NCBI GenBank assembly: GCA_002686115.1
Contig: NZAF01000122.1
Coordinates: 1 to 17,425, forward strand
Source of the DNA: Halobacteriovorax sp.
GTDB lineage: Bacteria; Bdellovibrionota; Bacteriovoracia; Bacteriovoracales; Bacteriovoracaceae
Length of the DNA stretch: 17,425 bases
Direction: 5' to 3'
Under the pieces are notes generated by a model that saw nothing but the letters and a program-made list of their open reading frames with translations, searched no databases and was not told the DNA's origin. The position numbers and the translations under genes were made by a program. Positions 7,315 through 15,279 of the stretch are shown piece by piece. Numbering within the stretch: position 1 is the stretch's first letter; the number at the start of each line of letters is the position of its first letter.

Positions 7315-8304
7315 ATGAGTGATCGTAAACTTGACCACATACAGCTGACTAACAGCTCGCAGGCAATAGGTGCGCCAATTTCAGACTTGTTCTACTATGA
7401 GCCATTATTGTCTAGTCATAGAGAAGATATTGACTTGAGTGTTGAATTTCTAGGTAAGAAATTAAAATTGCCTCTTTGGGTCTCGTCAATGACGGGTGGT
7501 ACCGGCGCTGCAAGACATATTAATAATAATTTATCGAAAGTTGCTGGAAAAATGGGAATAGGAATGGGCCTAGGCTCATGCAGACCTCTTCTTGACTCGA
7601 ATGAGTTCTTAGATGACTTCAATCTTAAGCATAATCTTGGCGACTATCCATTTTGGGCAAATCTTGGTGTGGCACAGGTTCAAGAGTGCCTAGATAGAGG
7701 ACAAAAAGAACAAGTTATTGATATTATTAATAAAACAAACGCTGATGGCCTTATTATTCACGTTAACCCACTTCAGGAGTGGATGCAGCCTGAAGGGGAT
7801 CAGTTTACGACAGCACCTATCAATACTATTAAAGACTCTCTTGATGTATTTGATTTTCCTATTATTGTAAAAGAGGTCGGCCAGGGAATGGGAATTGAAA
7901 GTCTCAAGTCTCTTATGGAGCTACCTTTGAGTGCAATAGAATTTGCAGCATATGGTGGCACAAATTTTACAACTCTTGAAAAGTCGAGGGCCAAGGGCAT
8001 TGATGAAATACATACTTGTATAACTTCTGTTGGCCATACTGCGTTAGACATGGTAGAGATGTCCAACCAATTAATTAATGAAAATAAGCATTTGGCCTGT
8101 CAGAATTTTATAATTTCTGGTGGAATCAGAGACTATTTAACAGGATATTATCTAATGGAAAAGTCCCTTGGAAACTGTGTTTTTGGAATGGCATCGCCAT
8201 TTCTTGAAAAAGCAGATTCAGGTGAAAAGGACCTTCTAGATTTTGTTCTTGATATAGAAAAAGGTTTAAAACTAGCTTCTCAGTTTTTGAGAATTAGGAA
8301 TTAA
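7315..8304 (+). CDS. fni: Type 2 isopentenyl-diphosphate delta-isomerase
   Basis: A 329-residue FMN-dependent enzyme that interconverts IPP and DMAPP; it needs reduced FMN and Mg2+ and is unrelated to type 1 Idi. Family hallmarks in order: RKLDHI near the N terminus (residues 4-9), SSMTGGT at the flavin site, the active-site segment HVNPLQEWMQPEGDQ, KEVGQGMG on the next barrel strand, an AAYGGTNF loop, and SGGIRDY for phosphate binding of FMN. The length is normal. The ribosome site is weak (AGAAA at 7301-7305). It is the first gene of a tight rightward operon that carries the rest of the mevalonate pathway, one base ahead of the HMG-CoA reductase start. It provides the last step, balancing IPP and DMAPP for polyprenyl carrier and quinone synthesis. 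Confidence 0.95.
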   Translation: MSDRKLDHIQLTNSSQAIGAPISDLFYYEPLLSSHREDIDLSVEFLGKKLKLPLWVSSMTGGTGAARHINNNLSKVAGKMGIGMGLGSCRPLLDSNEFLDDFNLKHNLGDYPFWANLGVAQVQECLDRGQKEQVIDIINKTNADGLIIHVNPLQEWMQPEGDQFTTAPINTIKDSLDVFDFPIIVKEVGQGMGIESLKSLMELPLSAIEFAAYGGTNFTTLEKSRAKGIDEIHTCITSVGHTALDMVEMSNQLINENKHLACQNFIISGGIRDYLTGYYLMEKSLGNCVFGMASPFLEKADSGEKDLLDFVLDIEKGLKLASQFLRIRN

Positions 8305-8305
8305 A

Positions 8306-9610
8306 ATGATTAAGGGCTTTTCTAAATTAAGTAAAGTTGAAAAGATCGATTACATTATCGAGAGATATTTTCACGATAACGATAATCAAAAAAATCTTCT
8401 AAAGAACTTTTGGCACGAAGATGAAAACCTTCAAAAGACCCTTGATGAGTTCTCTGAGAATACTATATCTAATTTCATTTTTCCCTACGGAGTTGTACCT
8501 AACTTTGTACTAAATAATGAAACTCTAATGGTTCCGATGGTTATTGAAGAAAGCTCTGTTGTTGCGGCCCTATCGAAAGCTTCTAAGTTTTGGGCAACAA
8601 GAGGTGGATTTAAGTCAGAAGTAATTAATACTCAAAAAGTCGGTCAAGTTCACTTTATTACTCATGCTGATAAATCAAAAGTCGAAAGGTTTTTTAGTGA
8701 ACATAAGTCTACACTTATTGCATTGGCATCTTCTTTATCTGAAAGTATGGAAAAAAGAGGAGGAGGTCTAGAAGATATTAAACTGATAGACCTTACTGAC
8801 AAAGAAGCTGGTTATTATCAACTCTTTGCAACTTTTCAAACATGTGATGCAATGGGTGCAAATTATATTAATACTATTCTTGAAGCCCTTGGTCGCTACA
8901 TTAATGAACGATTCAAGCCGATTGATTCAGACATTCAAATAGTGATGTGTATTCTTTCAAATTATACCCCAAATTGTATCGTGAGATCTTGGGTTGAATG
9001 TCATGTTAGTGAACTGGAAGTACCTTCTCATCATATGAGTGGTGCTGACTTTGCTCGAAAAATTGTTCGAGCAGTGAAAATTGCAAAAATTGATCCATAC
9101 CGTGCCACAACTCATAATAAAGGTATTTTTAATGGTGTTGATGGTGTTGTCTTGGCCACTGGAAATGACTTTAGAGCGGTTGAAGCTTGTGGGCATGCTT
9201 ATGCTTCTAGAGCAGGACAGTATTCAAGTCTTACAAGTGCTTCTTTTGATGAAGATTCAGGAATGTTTAGATTTGAAATCGAACTTCCACTTTCACTTGG
9301 AACTGTAGGAGGTCTGACTAAACTTCATCCTCTTGCTAATTTCTCTCTTAAGCTCTTAGGAGATCCTAGTGCTGCTAAGCTTATGAGTATTGCCGCTACC
9401 GTTGGGCTCGCTCAAAACTTTGCGGCTTTAAGAAGTCTTGTGACAAGTGGTATTCAAAAAGGTCATATGAAAATGCACCTGATGAATATACTCAATCAAC
9501 TTGAAGCTAATGATTCAGAAAAGGATCATATAAAAAATCTCTTTAATGACAAAGTTGTTAGTTTTAATGATGTCAAAGAGGCGATAAGTGATCTTAGATC
9601 ATTATCTTAA
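8306..9610 (+). CDS. mvaA: Hydroxymethylglutaryl-CoA reductase, class II
   Basis: A 434-residue soluble reductase that turns HMG-CoA into mevalonate with two hydride transfers. It is class II (bacterial), with no membrane domain. Substrate-binding ENTISNFIFPYGVVPNF (51-67) matches the 'ENviGxxxlPlG' block. Catalytic residues are Glu81 or Glu82 in MVIEESSVVAA, Lys272 in THNKGI, Asp288 in ATGNDFRAVEA and His387 in KGHMKMH. The dinucleotide-binding helix starts with DAMGANYINT (181-190). Whether NADH or NADPH is preferred cannot be read by eye. AGGAA at 8296-8300 is the ribosome site, and the ATG is one base after the fni stop. With downstream kinases and decarboxylase present, a biosynthetic direction is more likely than mevalonate degradation, for which the Pseudomonas class II enzyme is known. 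Confidence 0.95.
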   Translation: MIKGFSKLSKVEKIDYIIERYFHDNDNQKNLLKNFWHEDENLQKTLDEFSENTISNFIFPYGVVPNFVLNNETLMVPMVIEESSVVAALSKASKFWATRGGFKSEVINTQKVGQVHFITHADKSKVERFFSEHKSTLIALASSLSESMEKRGGGLEDIKLIDLTDKEAGYYQLFATFQTCDAMGANYINTILEALGRYINERFKPIDSDIQIVMCILSNYTPNCIVRSWVECHVSELEVPSHHMSGADFARKIVRAVKIAKIDPYRATTHNKGIFNGVDGVVLATGNDFRAVEACGHAYASRAGQYSSLTSASFDEDSGMFRFEIELPLSLGTVGGLTKLHPLANFSLKLLGDPSAAKLMSIAATVGLAQNFAALRSLVTSGIQKGHMKMHLMNILNQLEANDSEKDHIKNLFNDKVVSFNDVKEAISDLRSLS

Positions 9611-9620
9611 GGAAGAGCCA

Positions 9621-10649
9621 ATGCAACAACAAGGACAACATTTACTAAAATATTTTTCTAAGGATCAAATTATAAGCACAATAGAAAAAGACCAAACATT
9701 TTATGGGAATGGGAAAGTACTTCTTAGTGGAGAGTACTTTGTTATGGATGGGGCACTGGCAATAGGTCTACCAACTCAAGTCGGTCAAAGTCTAGCTGTA
9801 AAATATAGTCCTTCATTTAATCCAAAACTTACCTGGAAGTCACTTGACCCATCTGGGAAACTTTGGTTTGAGGCAAGCTTTGAGTTCTGGCATTTTGACC
9901 TGATAGGAGATAATGCTCCTGAAGAGGCCATCATATTACAGAAAATATTAAGAGCTGTAAGAAAACAAAACACACATTTCTTAAGAGACTCTTTGGATGT
10001 AAGTGTGACAACTCAATTAGGATTTCCTCTTGATTGGGGTCTTGGATCAAGCTCAACGTTAATTCATAATATTGCTGACTGGGCATATATCAGTCCTTTT
10101 AAACTTCTATTTGATACTTTTGGTGGCTCGGGCTACGACATTGCATGTGCTCAAAGTGATGGACCGATTTTTTATCAAAAAAACATAGATGGACCAAATT
10201 GGTCACCGATTGAATTTGACCCAGAGTTTAAAGAGAACCTTTTCTTTGTTCATTTAAATAAAAAAATGAACTCTCGTACGGCCATTGATGACTATAATTC
10301 AAAAAAACCACATTCGCCTGAAATCATTCAGGCCTTGTCAGATATCTCAAGAGAAATGACAATGGTAAAAACAGCAAAAGAGTTTTGTTTTTTAATGGAT
10401 TCTCATGAAATGCTTGTTGGTAAAGAGCTTGGTTACACTCCAGTTAAAGAGCAACTCTTTAATGACTTTCAGGGATCAATTAAATCACTCGGCGCATGGG
10501 GTGGTGACTTTATTTTAGCATGTTCAGAAAAAGGAATTAGCTACGTTGAGGAATACTTTAATAAAAAAGGTAACCAAATTGTTATTCCTTATGATGAGCT
10601 TGTTATAAAAGAACAAAATGAGAAGTCTTCTAAAAGTAAAATGCATTAA
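9621..10649 (+). CDS. GYDIA-family GHMP kinase, candidate phosphomevalonate kinase
   Basis: A 342-residue GHMP-superfamily small-molecule kinase. Motif 1 is NGKVLLSGEYFVMDG (30-44), the ATP phosphate loop is PLDWGLGSSSTL (136-147), the family-naming GYDIA is at 171-175 (within GGSGYDIACAQSDGP), and the C-terminal glycine motif is altered to KSLGAWGGDFILA (288-300) instead of 'KltGaGgGG'. GYDIA kinases are known to me mainly from Bacteroidetes mevalonate clusters. The operon already has recognisable mevalonate kinase and diphosphomevalonate decarboxylase, so the remaining required GHMP step is phosphomevalonate kinase (inference). The start is ATG 9621, with GGAAGAG at 9611-9617; the frame is open further upstream to a GTG at 9588 that would overlap mvaA and has no such site. 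The next gene begins 2 bp after its stop. Confidence 0.85.
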   Translation: MQQQGQHLLKYFSKDQIISTIEKDQTFYGNGKVLLSGEYFVMDGALAIGLPTQVGQSLAVKYSPSFNPKLTWKSLDPSGKLWFEASFEFWHFDLIGDNAPEEAIILQKILRAVRKQNTHFLRDSLDVSVTTQLGFPLDWGLGSSSTLIHNIADWAYISPFKLLFDTFGGSGYDIACAQSDGPIFYQKNIDGPNWSPIEFDPEFKENLFFVHLNKKMNSRTAIDDYNSKKPHSPEIIQALSDISREMTMVKTAKEFCFLMDSHEMLVGKELGYTPVKEQLFNDFQGSIKSLGAWGGDFILACSEKGISYVEEYFNKKGNQIVIPYDELVIKEQNEKSSKSKMH

Positions 10650-10651
10650 AA

Positions 10652-11698
10652 ATGAATCTCCCAGAAAATTATAAAGTTACATACCGCTGCCCATCTAATA
10701 TTGCCCTTGTAAAATATTGGGGAAAATTTGGAGTTCAGTATCCTCAAAATCCATCAATTAGCATGACTCTTAAAAATTGTTATACAGAAACAACTGTTGA
10801 GTTTTGTAAAAGTGGTGAGGGCTTTTCTTTTGAATTTTATTTTGATGGTGAAAAAAAGGTTTCTTTCAATGATAAATTAGATAAATTCTTTAAAAAAATA
10901 TTTAATGAGTTTACCTGGCTATCTTCATATAAATTGGTAATACATTCTAAAAATACGTTTCCTCATTCTTCTGGAATAGCCTCTTCTGCTTCTAGTATGA
11001 GTGCTTTAAGTATGTGTCTCAATGATTTTGACAGTCATATTTCAAACACGCACTTAGGTCCCCAAAAGGCATCACATGTAGCAAGGCTAGGCTCAGGTAG
11101 TGCTTCAAGATCAATTTTTAAAAATTTCGCGATTTGGGGAGAGTGCGATATTGAAGGAAGTTCAAATGAGTTTGCTATTGAATATAGTGATTTTGCTCAA
11201 GTCTTTTTAACTCTTAAGGACTCAGTTCTAATAGTAAGTGATAAAGAAAAATCTGTTTCTTCTACAGTTGGTCATTCACTGATGAATAATCATCCATTTA
11301 AAGAAGTTAGGTATCAAAATGCCAGAGATAACTTAAATCGACTACTGAGTGCTATGAAGGATAGTGATATTTCTACCTTTATCGATATTGTCGAATCTGA
11401 AGCATTAGAACTCCATGGATTAATGATGAATTCTAATCCGTCGTTTATTCTTATGAGACCAAATACTCTCAATATCATTGAGAAAATTAGATATATTAGA
11501 AAGCACAGAAATATAGATTTGTTTTTCACTCTTGATGCTGGTCCTAATGTACATTTAATGTATTTTGAAAAAGACGAACAAGAGGTGCATCGTCTCATTA
11601 ATGAAGAGCTACTAAAATTTACTGTTAATGATACTGTTATACATGATGAGATAGGTTATGGCGCATACCAAGTAAAAAAAGAGGACTCCAATTGTTAG
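10652..11698 (+). CDS. mvaD: Diphosphomevalonate decarboxylase
   Basis: A 348-residue GHMP-family enzyme that phosphorylates and decarboxylates mevalonate 5-diphosphate to IPP. Signature segments: CPSNIALVKYWGK (13-25), the ATP loop HSSGIASSASSMSAL (105-119), RLGSGSASRS (145-154, substrate-binding Arg153; the usual Cys of 'GSGSAcRS' is Ser here), and the catalytic Asp295 in FFTLDAGPNVHLMY. The length is close to other bacterial enzymes (about 330). The alternative phosphomevalonate decarboxylase of archaea and Chloroflexi lacks some of these catalytic residues; retention of Asp295 and Arg153 favours the classical activity. The ATG has no clear ribosome site and lies 2 bp after the previous stop, so translation is probably coupled. 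The last 7 bases overlap the mvk start. Confidence 0.95.
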   Translation: MNLPENYKVTYRCPSNIALVKYWGKFGVQYPQNPSISMTLKNCYTETTVEFCKSGEGFSFEFYFDGEKKVSFNDKLDKFFKKIFNEFTWLSSYKLVIHSKNTFPHSSGIASSASSMSALSMCLNDFDSHISNTHLGPQKASHVARLGSGSASRSIFKNFAIWGECDIEGSSNEFAIEYSDFAQVFLTLKDSVLIVSDKEKSVSSTVGHSLMNNHPFKEVRYQNARDNLNRLLSAMKDSDISTFIDIVESEALELHGLMMNSNPSFILMRPNTLNIIEKIRYIRKHRNIDLFFTLDAGPNVHLMYFEKDEQEVHRLINEELLKFTVNDTVIHDEIGYGAYQVKKEDSNC

Positions 11699-12609
11699 AC
11701 AGTGTTAGTTTCCCAGCAAAAATTCTTTTATTTGGAGAGTATTCAGTTATAAGGCAATCTAAAGGATTGGCCATACCGTATGAGCTTTTCGAGGGTAGGT
11801 TACTTTTTCCAAAAGACAAGAAGCGTATACCAGATAATGAACTCCAAGCACTTGCTACTTATTTATCCAGAAAAATTAAAAAAGAAGAACTTAGTTTTGA
11901 ATTTGATATAAGATCTTTTAATTTTGATGTATCTGGCGGTCTTCGTTTTGAGTCTTCAATCCCACAAGGTTATGGAGCAGGAAGTTCTGGTGCTCTTTGT
12001 GCTGCAATATTTAATCAATATGCAAAACTTAACCTAGAGCAAAAAAATGATATACTTTATTTAAAAAAGTGTCTAAGTGAAATTGAATCTCATTTCCATG
12101 GTTCTAGCTCTGGAGTTGATCCACTTATAAGTTATCTGAAAAAACCTTTATTGATTGATGCTAATCAAGCTCTTGAAAATGTTGTCATGCCTGAGCTCGC
12201 TGGTAGTTCTGGTGGAGGTATTTTCTTGTTAAATACTGGTCGTTCTAGAAGAACAGAGCCCTTAGTTAACTTATTTCTTGAAAAATGTAGCTCTAAAGAC
12301 TTTTCTTATCTTTGTGACAGAGTTTTAACTCCAATTTCTGATGATTGTATTGATGCTTTACTTGAGCAAGATATTCCAAGACTTCTAAAGTCTTTTAAAG
12401 ATTTGTCGAGATTTCAAATGGAGAATTTCGAATCGATGATTCCTCCATTGTTCAGAGATATTTGGATGCGTGGTCTTGAAGAAGATTCTTTCTATCTTAA
12501 GTTGTGTGGAGCTGGCGGAGGTGGATTCCTTTTGGGTGTTACAACTTCATTTAAGAATCTGCCAGAAGAGTTTTCAGATTTAAATATCAGACCTGTACTA
12601 GAGTTTTAA
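11692..12609 (+). CDS. mvk: Mevalonate kinase
   Basis: A 305-residue GHMP kinase. Motif 1 PAKILLFGEYSVI (8-20), the ATP loop SSIPQGYGAGSSGALC (88-103), ESHFHGSSSGVDPL (132-145, with candidate catalytic Asp143), and the C-terminal LCGAGGGGFLLG (271-282) all match mevalonate kinases, which convert mevalonate to mevalonate 5-phosphate. The 'SSxPxGaGLGSSaA' loop is altered to PQGYGAGSSGA, as in short bacterial forms. The start is an unusual TTG at 11692: GAGGA at 11681-11685 is correctly spaced (6 nt) and no in-frame ATG or GTG gives a complete N-terminal motif 1. It overlaps mvaD by 7 bp. It is the last gene of the operon and ends 1 bp from the convergent crotonase-fold gene, with no terminator visible. 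Phosphomevalonate kinase is the main alternative, but motif 1 and the GxDP segment fit mevalonate kinase better. Confidence 0.88.
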   Translation: MLDSVSFPAKILLFGEYSVIRQSKGLAIPYELFEGRLLFPKDKKRIPDNELQALATYLSRKIKKEELSFEFDIRSFNFDVSGGLRFESSIPQGYGAGSSGALCAAIFNQYAKLNLEQKNDILYLKKCLSEIESHFHGSSSGVDPLISYLKKPLLIDANQALENVVMPELAGSSGGGIFLLNTGRSRRTEPLVNLFLEKCSSKDFSYLCDRVLTPISDDCIDALLEQDIPRLLKSFKDLSRFQMENFESMIPPLFRDIWMRGLEEDSFYLKLCGAGGGGFLLGVTTSFKNLPEEFSDLNIRPVLEF

Positions 12610-12610
12610 T

Positions 12611-13438
12611 TTAAGCAATCATTTCCTCTGAGTCTCTTGCACTCTTTTCTTTATTCTCTTTTAGAATTTTTCCTAGCTCTTTTGGACTGATAAAATCTTT
12701 GTCTTCCAAATGATTTTTCCAATCCATCGTCATCATTGATGCATTGAAAAACTCTCTATCAGTATTCATCATCTCGCTCATTGCACTAATGAGTTCATTA
12801 TTTGTTGATCTTTTAAACTGCATTCTTGCAGTTGGAGATTGTTTAGATATTTTAAAAAGAATTGAGTTTTTGATACCATAACAGTCTGCTAAGTGAACAA
12901 TTCCTGCATCTTGTAATTGGTTGAAGTCAAGATCAAGGCCTGTAATAAGGTAGCTATTGATTTTTGATGAATTAAACATCTTATTTAAAAGTGTCGGTCC
13001 AGCAATAAAGGGTTGAAGTCCTCTTTCTAATAAATTTGTTTTTAAGTTTATTTCTTTGTGACAAATTCTTAAGTCTGCTCCAAATGCTAATTCCCATAAG
13101 TGATAATCACTAATCTCATCCATATGCCAGATAAATGTTTGTGGCATGATAAGTTGAATCCAGTTTAATTCTTGTATTTTGTGTTGTAATTCTACAAAGG
13201 TCTTTGGATTAGTATTTTTCAAATAGTCATCACTAAATAATTTTGTACTTTCACTATATTCAAATAGAACACTTGCTATTTCTGTCTTATTAGAAAGCCA
13301 GTCAAGAAACTGATTAAGTTCACTAATGAAAATCTCTGGTTTGTCTGTTGAAGAGTTAAAGTTTATTTGTACTTGTGCGCTTTTTGTCTTTCTCTCTAAA
13401 GAAACATCTAAACAGCTAAAGTTAAAAAGATTTTGCAT
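12611..13438 (-). CDS. Divergent crotonase-fold (enoyl-CoA hydratase/isomerase-like) protein
   Basis: A 275-residue cytoplasmic protein. Its middle part follows the crotonase pattern clearly: ELAFGADLRIC (residues 116-126 of this start) equals the 'elalacDlria' helix, TNLLERGLQPFIAGPTLL equals 'pEvklGl.p..ggt..L', and SYLITGLDLDFNQLQDAGIV equals '..lltGr.ldAeeAl.~GLV'. The two oxyanion-hole loops are degenerate: the usual 'sGxGxxFsAGaDl' segment is replaced by FEYSESTKLFSDD, and the 'aaihGxaxGgG' segment by IWHMDEISDYHLW. No catalytic Glu pair can be assigned, so standard hydratase activity is doubtful and the substrate is unknown. The start chosen is ATG 13438 because AAGGAG at 13444-13449 is 5 nt upstream; an in-frame GTG at 13444 overlaps that site. 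It has its own promoter and a 25-bp palindrome upstream, and it converges with mvk. Confidence 0.65.
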   Translation of the reverse strand: MQNLFNFSCLDVSLERKTKSAQVQINFNSSTDKPEIFISELNQFLDWLSNKTEIASVLFEYSESTKLFSDDYLKNTNPKTFVELQHKIQELNWIQLIMPQTFIWHMDEISDYHLWELAFGADLRICHKEINLKTNLLERGLQPFIAGPTLLNKMFNSSKINSYLITGLDLDFNQLQDAGIVHLADCYGIKNSILFKISKQSPTARMQFKRSTNNELISAMSEMMNTDREFFNASMMTMDWKNHLEDKDFISPKELGKILKENKEKSARDSEEMIA

Positions 13439-13457
13439 ATCCACTCCTTGGATTTTT

Positions 13458-13482
13458 AACTCATTTAATCCTTAAATGAGTT
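13458..13482 (-). promoter_or_regulatory. 25-bp interrupted palindrome at the expected transcription start of the crotonase-like gene
   Basis: Perfect 11-bp arms (AACTCATTTAA at 13458-13468 and its complement at 13472-13482) flank three bases, TCC. It begins about 6-7 bp downstream of the predicted -10 and ends about 9 bp before the ribosome site. It could be a repressor operator or a leader hairpin next to the ribosome site. It is not followed by a T tract on the minus strand, so it is not a normal terminator. Confidence 0.55.
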
Positions 13483-13488
13483 ATTAAA

Positions 13489-13518
13489 ATTATTTCAAAT
13501 TAGAGTAAATGTTGTCAA
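13489..13518 (-). promoter_or_regulatory. Sigma70-type promoter of the crotonase-like gene
   Basis: On the minus strand a perfect TTGACA (13513-13518) is followed after 18 bp by AATAAT (13489-13494, five of six consensus bases). Transcription would start near 13482, at the edge of the 25-bp palindrome. It lies between the stop of the PilZ-GAF gene and the crotonase-like gene, so the latter need not be co-transcribed with the former. Confidence 0.55.
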
Positions 13519-13537
13519 AAATTTTTGGTAAAAATTA

Positions 13538-15271
13538 CTATGAAGCTTCTTTCTTTTTCTTACTATGAAAGTGTTCTTGTATGATATCTATATGATTTTG
13601 ATAGTTTATACTAGTATCATGTAACTCAATGGCCGACTGAATAAGTCTAAATAGGCCTTTATTCTTGAGTGCGACAGTATCATTTGTCTTTGTTTTGAGA
13701 TGTAAATCAATGTACTCGTTATTGTAAGACCTAAGAATACCTTTTCTAATTTCTGTTCTTAATTCTTTTAAATTATTAGGCCAGCTATATCCAACGATGC
13801 TTTCAACACTCTTATTAGAAAATTCTTTCATTGGAAGTTCTCTTACTGTTAACTCTTCACGTAAGATTTCATTTGCTATATCTAAGACATCGTCTTTTCT
13901 ATTTCTTAATGGAGGTAAGTATATTTGGAAGTGTGAAATTAGATAAAACAACTTTTTTAATATCTTTCCGGTATTAACATGATAGCTTAACTCTATAGAG
14001 CTTTCAGTGTATATATTAGCATTTGTAGTTTTTAAAAAATCATAAAGTTGATTTTGCTTCTTATGACTTAGTTTATAAATTTCTTTAATATGAAATGCTT
14101 TTATGTCTCGACTTATATTTTCTAAACTTTCAAAAAAATCATTAATCTTATCTAAGTTTGAAAAGTCACATTCTAGAATTTCATGCTGATCTAGCCTTGT
14201 ACTCTTTAGAATATAATCAATAATTTCATGTTTCTTTGTTCCTCTCTCTCCAGTAACGAGGATATTCTTATGTTGTGACTTTATATTGTCTACAACATGC
14301 TTTAATTCAAGGTTGGTTCTAGAATTACCAATGAAATTATCATAATTTGATAATAACTTTGTTTTATTTTTGATATTTGAATTATAGTCGCTAAAAAAAT
14401 GAGAGAAAATTGTACAAAATAGTTTTAATGATGTCTCTTGGATTGCTGTATAAGGTTTCTTGTCTAAAGTGTTGTATATAGCTATTACACCAACAGGTTT
14501 TTGTAGTCTGTTGTGTATTGGATAAGATATCGAATTATATATCTCAACATCATTTCCTTCTTTAATCTCAGTGTGATCTTTCACGTTATTAAAATTTATT
14601 ATTGTATTGTTCGCAAATGTAAGTTCAATATTTTTTTGAGTTAATTGAAGATAATTAATTTTTTCTACGTTTGAACGAGAATGTTCTAGAGTATTGGTAT
14701 TTGGATTAAATATATGGATACTAAAATAATGACTTTTAAATGCACTTGATAGATCTTTTAACAGATGCTTTGGTTTGCTTGAAAAAACATCTTCAATTAT
14801 TGAATAAAATAATGAAAATAGCTCGACACCTTCACTTAGATGAATTTTTCTGTTTAGAGTCGATGCTAAGAATAAGTGATCTTCAATATCTTTTTTTCCA
14901 AGTCTTGTAATATAGTCTTTTAAAAAATAATCAAGAACATTATTGTTAAGTTCTTTCTCAAGAAGTATTCCATAAACTATCTTGTCAGTATCTTCTTCAG
15001 CTACGAAAGAGCGAACAATTGTACCCTTTAATTCGAAATCCCATGGATGAAAAAAACTAGAACTATATAATTTTATAGATACATTAGTGCTCAGGGGAAT
15101 TTTTCTTGATGTCTTAAAGTTTAGTCCCGTGAGATTTATACTCTCAAGTTTTAATTCATTTAATTCAATAGTATTGTGTTCATCTTTTATGTCTATAAAG
15201 ATTTTATCTTTTTCTCGTATAGGTATCCGATAAGATTTAAAAAAGTGGTAGTTTAAAATACTGTTTTTCAT
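13538..15271 (-). CDS. PilZ-GAF protein with degenerate NtrC-type AAA+ domain
   Basis: A 577-residue regulator-like protein. Residues about 10-115 resemble a PilZ domain: RIPIR (15-19) fits the RxxxR c-di-GMP motif, but the second motif is degenerate (SINLTG, 44-49, for DxSxxG). Residues about 150-300 look like a GAF domain (SYPIHN... PVGVIAIYN). Residues about 310-515 derive from a sigma54-activator AAA+ domain: FIGNS, Walker A changed to GERGTKK (341-347, Gly before Lys lost), Walker B changed to AFHIKEI (Lys396 for Asp), then conserved LPPLRNRKDD (452-461) and YSWPNNLKEL (495-504). The GAFTGA sigma54 loop and a Fis-type C-terminal helix-turn-helix are absent, so it should not activate sigma54 polymerase. 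ATG 15271 is preferred to an adjacent TTG at 15274. It is divergent from, and paralogous to, the 15371-17311 gene. c-di-GMP binding is inference. Confidence 0.75.
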   Translation of the reverse strand: MKNSILNYHFFKSYRIPIREKDKIFIDIKDEHNTIELNELKLESINLTGLNFKTSRKIPLSTNVSIKLYSSSFFHPWDFELKGTIVRSFVAEEDTDKIVYGILLEKELNNNVLDYFLKDYITRLGKKDIEDHLFLASTLNRKIHLSEGVELFSLFYSIIEDVFSSKPKHLLKDLSSAFKSHYFSIHIFNPNTNTLEHSRSNVEKINYLQLTQKNIELTFANNTIINFNNVKDHTEIKEGNDVEIYNSISYPIHNRLQKPVGVIAIYNTLDKKPYTAIQETSLKLFCTIFSHFFSDYNSNIKNKTKLLSNYDNFIGNSRTNLELKHVVDNIKSQHKNILVTGERGTKKHEIIDYILKSTRLDQHEILECDFSNLDKINDFFESLENISRDIKAFHIKEIYKLSHKKQNQLYDFLKTTNANIYTESSIELSYHVNTGKILKKLFYLISHFQIYLPPLRNRKDDVLDIANEILREELTVRELPMKEFSNKSVESIVGYSWPNNLKELRTEIRKGILRSYNNEYIDLHLKTKTNDTVALKNKGLFRLIQSAIELHDTSINYQNHIDIIQEHFHSKKKKEAS

Positions 15272-15279
15272 CAATTTCT

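Noticed and set aside
7800..8066. Open frame on the minus strand inside fni
   Set aside because: It is antisense to conserved catalytic segments of fni and shows no recognisable protein features. The same applies to similar frames at 7416-7622, 8957-9196, 9785-9973, 11314-11598 and 16415-16663.
9081..9308. Plus-strand open frame in another phase inside mvaA
   Set aside because: It overlaps the catalytic Lys and Asp coding region of mvaA, has leucine-rich low-information sequence, and lacks a ribosome site.
13458..13482. Palindrome as a rho-independent terminator for the leftward PilZ-GAF gene
   Set aside because: On the minus strand the stem is followed by an A-rich stretch, not a T tract, and it lies downstream of a good promoter and just before a ribosome site.
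13516..13527. CAAAAATTTTTG palindrome near the end of the leftward PilZ-GAF gene
   Set aside because: A purely A/T self-complementary run without a GC stem is expected often at this composition and does not make a convincing terminator or operator.
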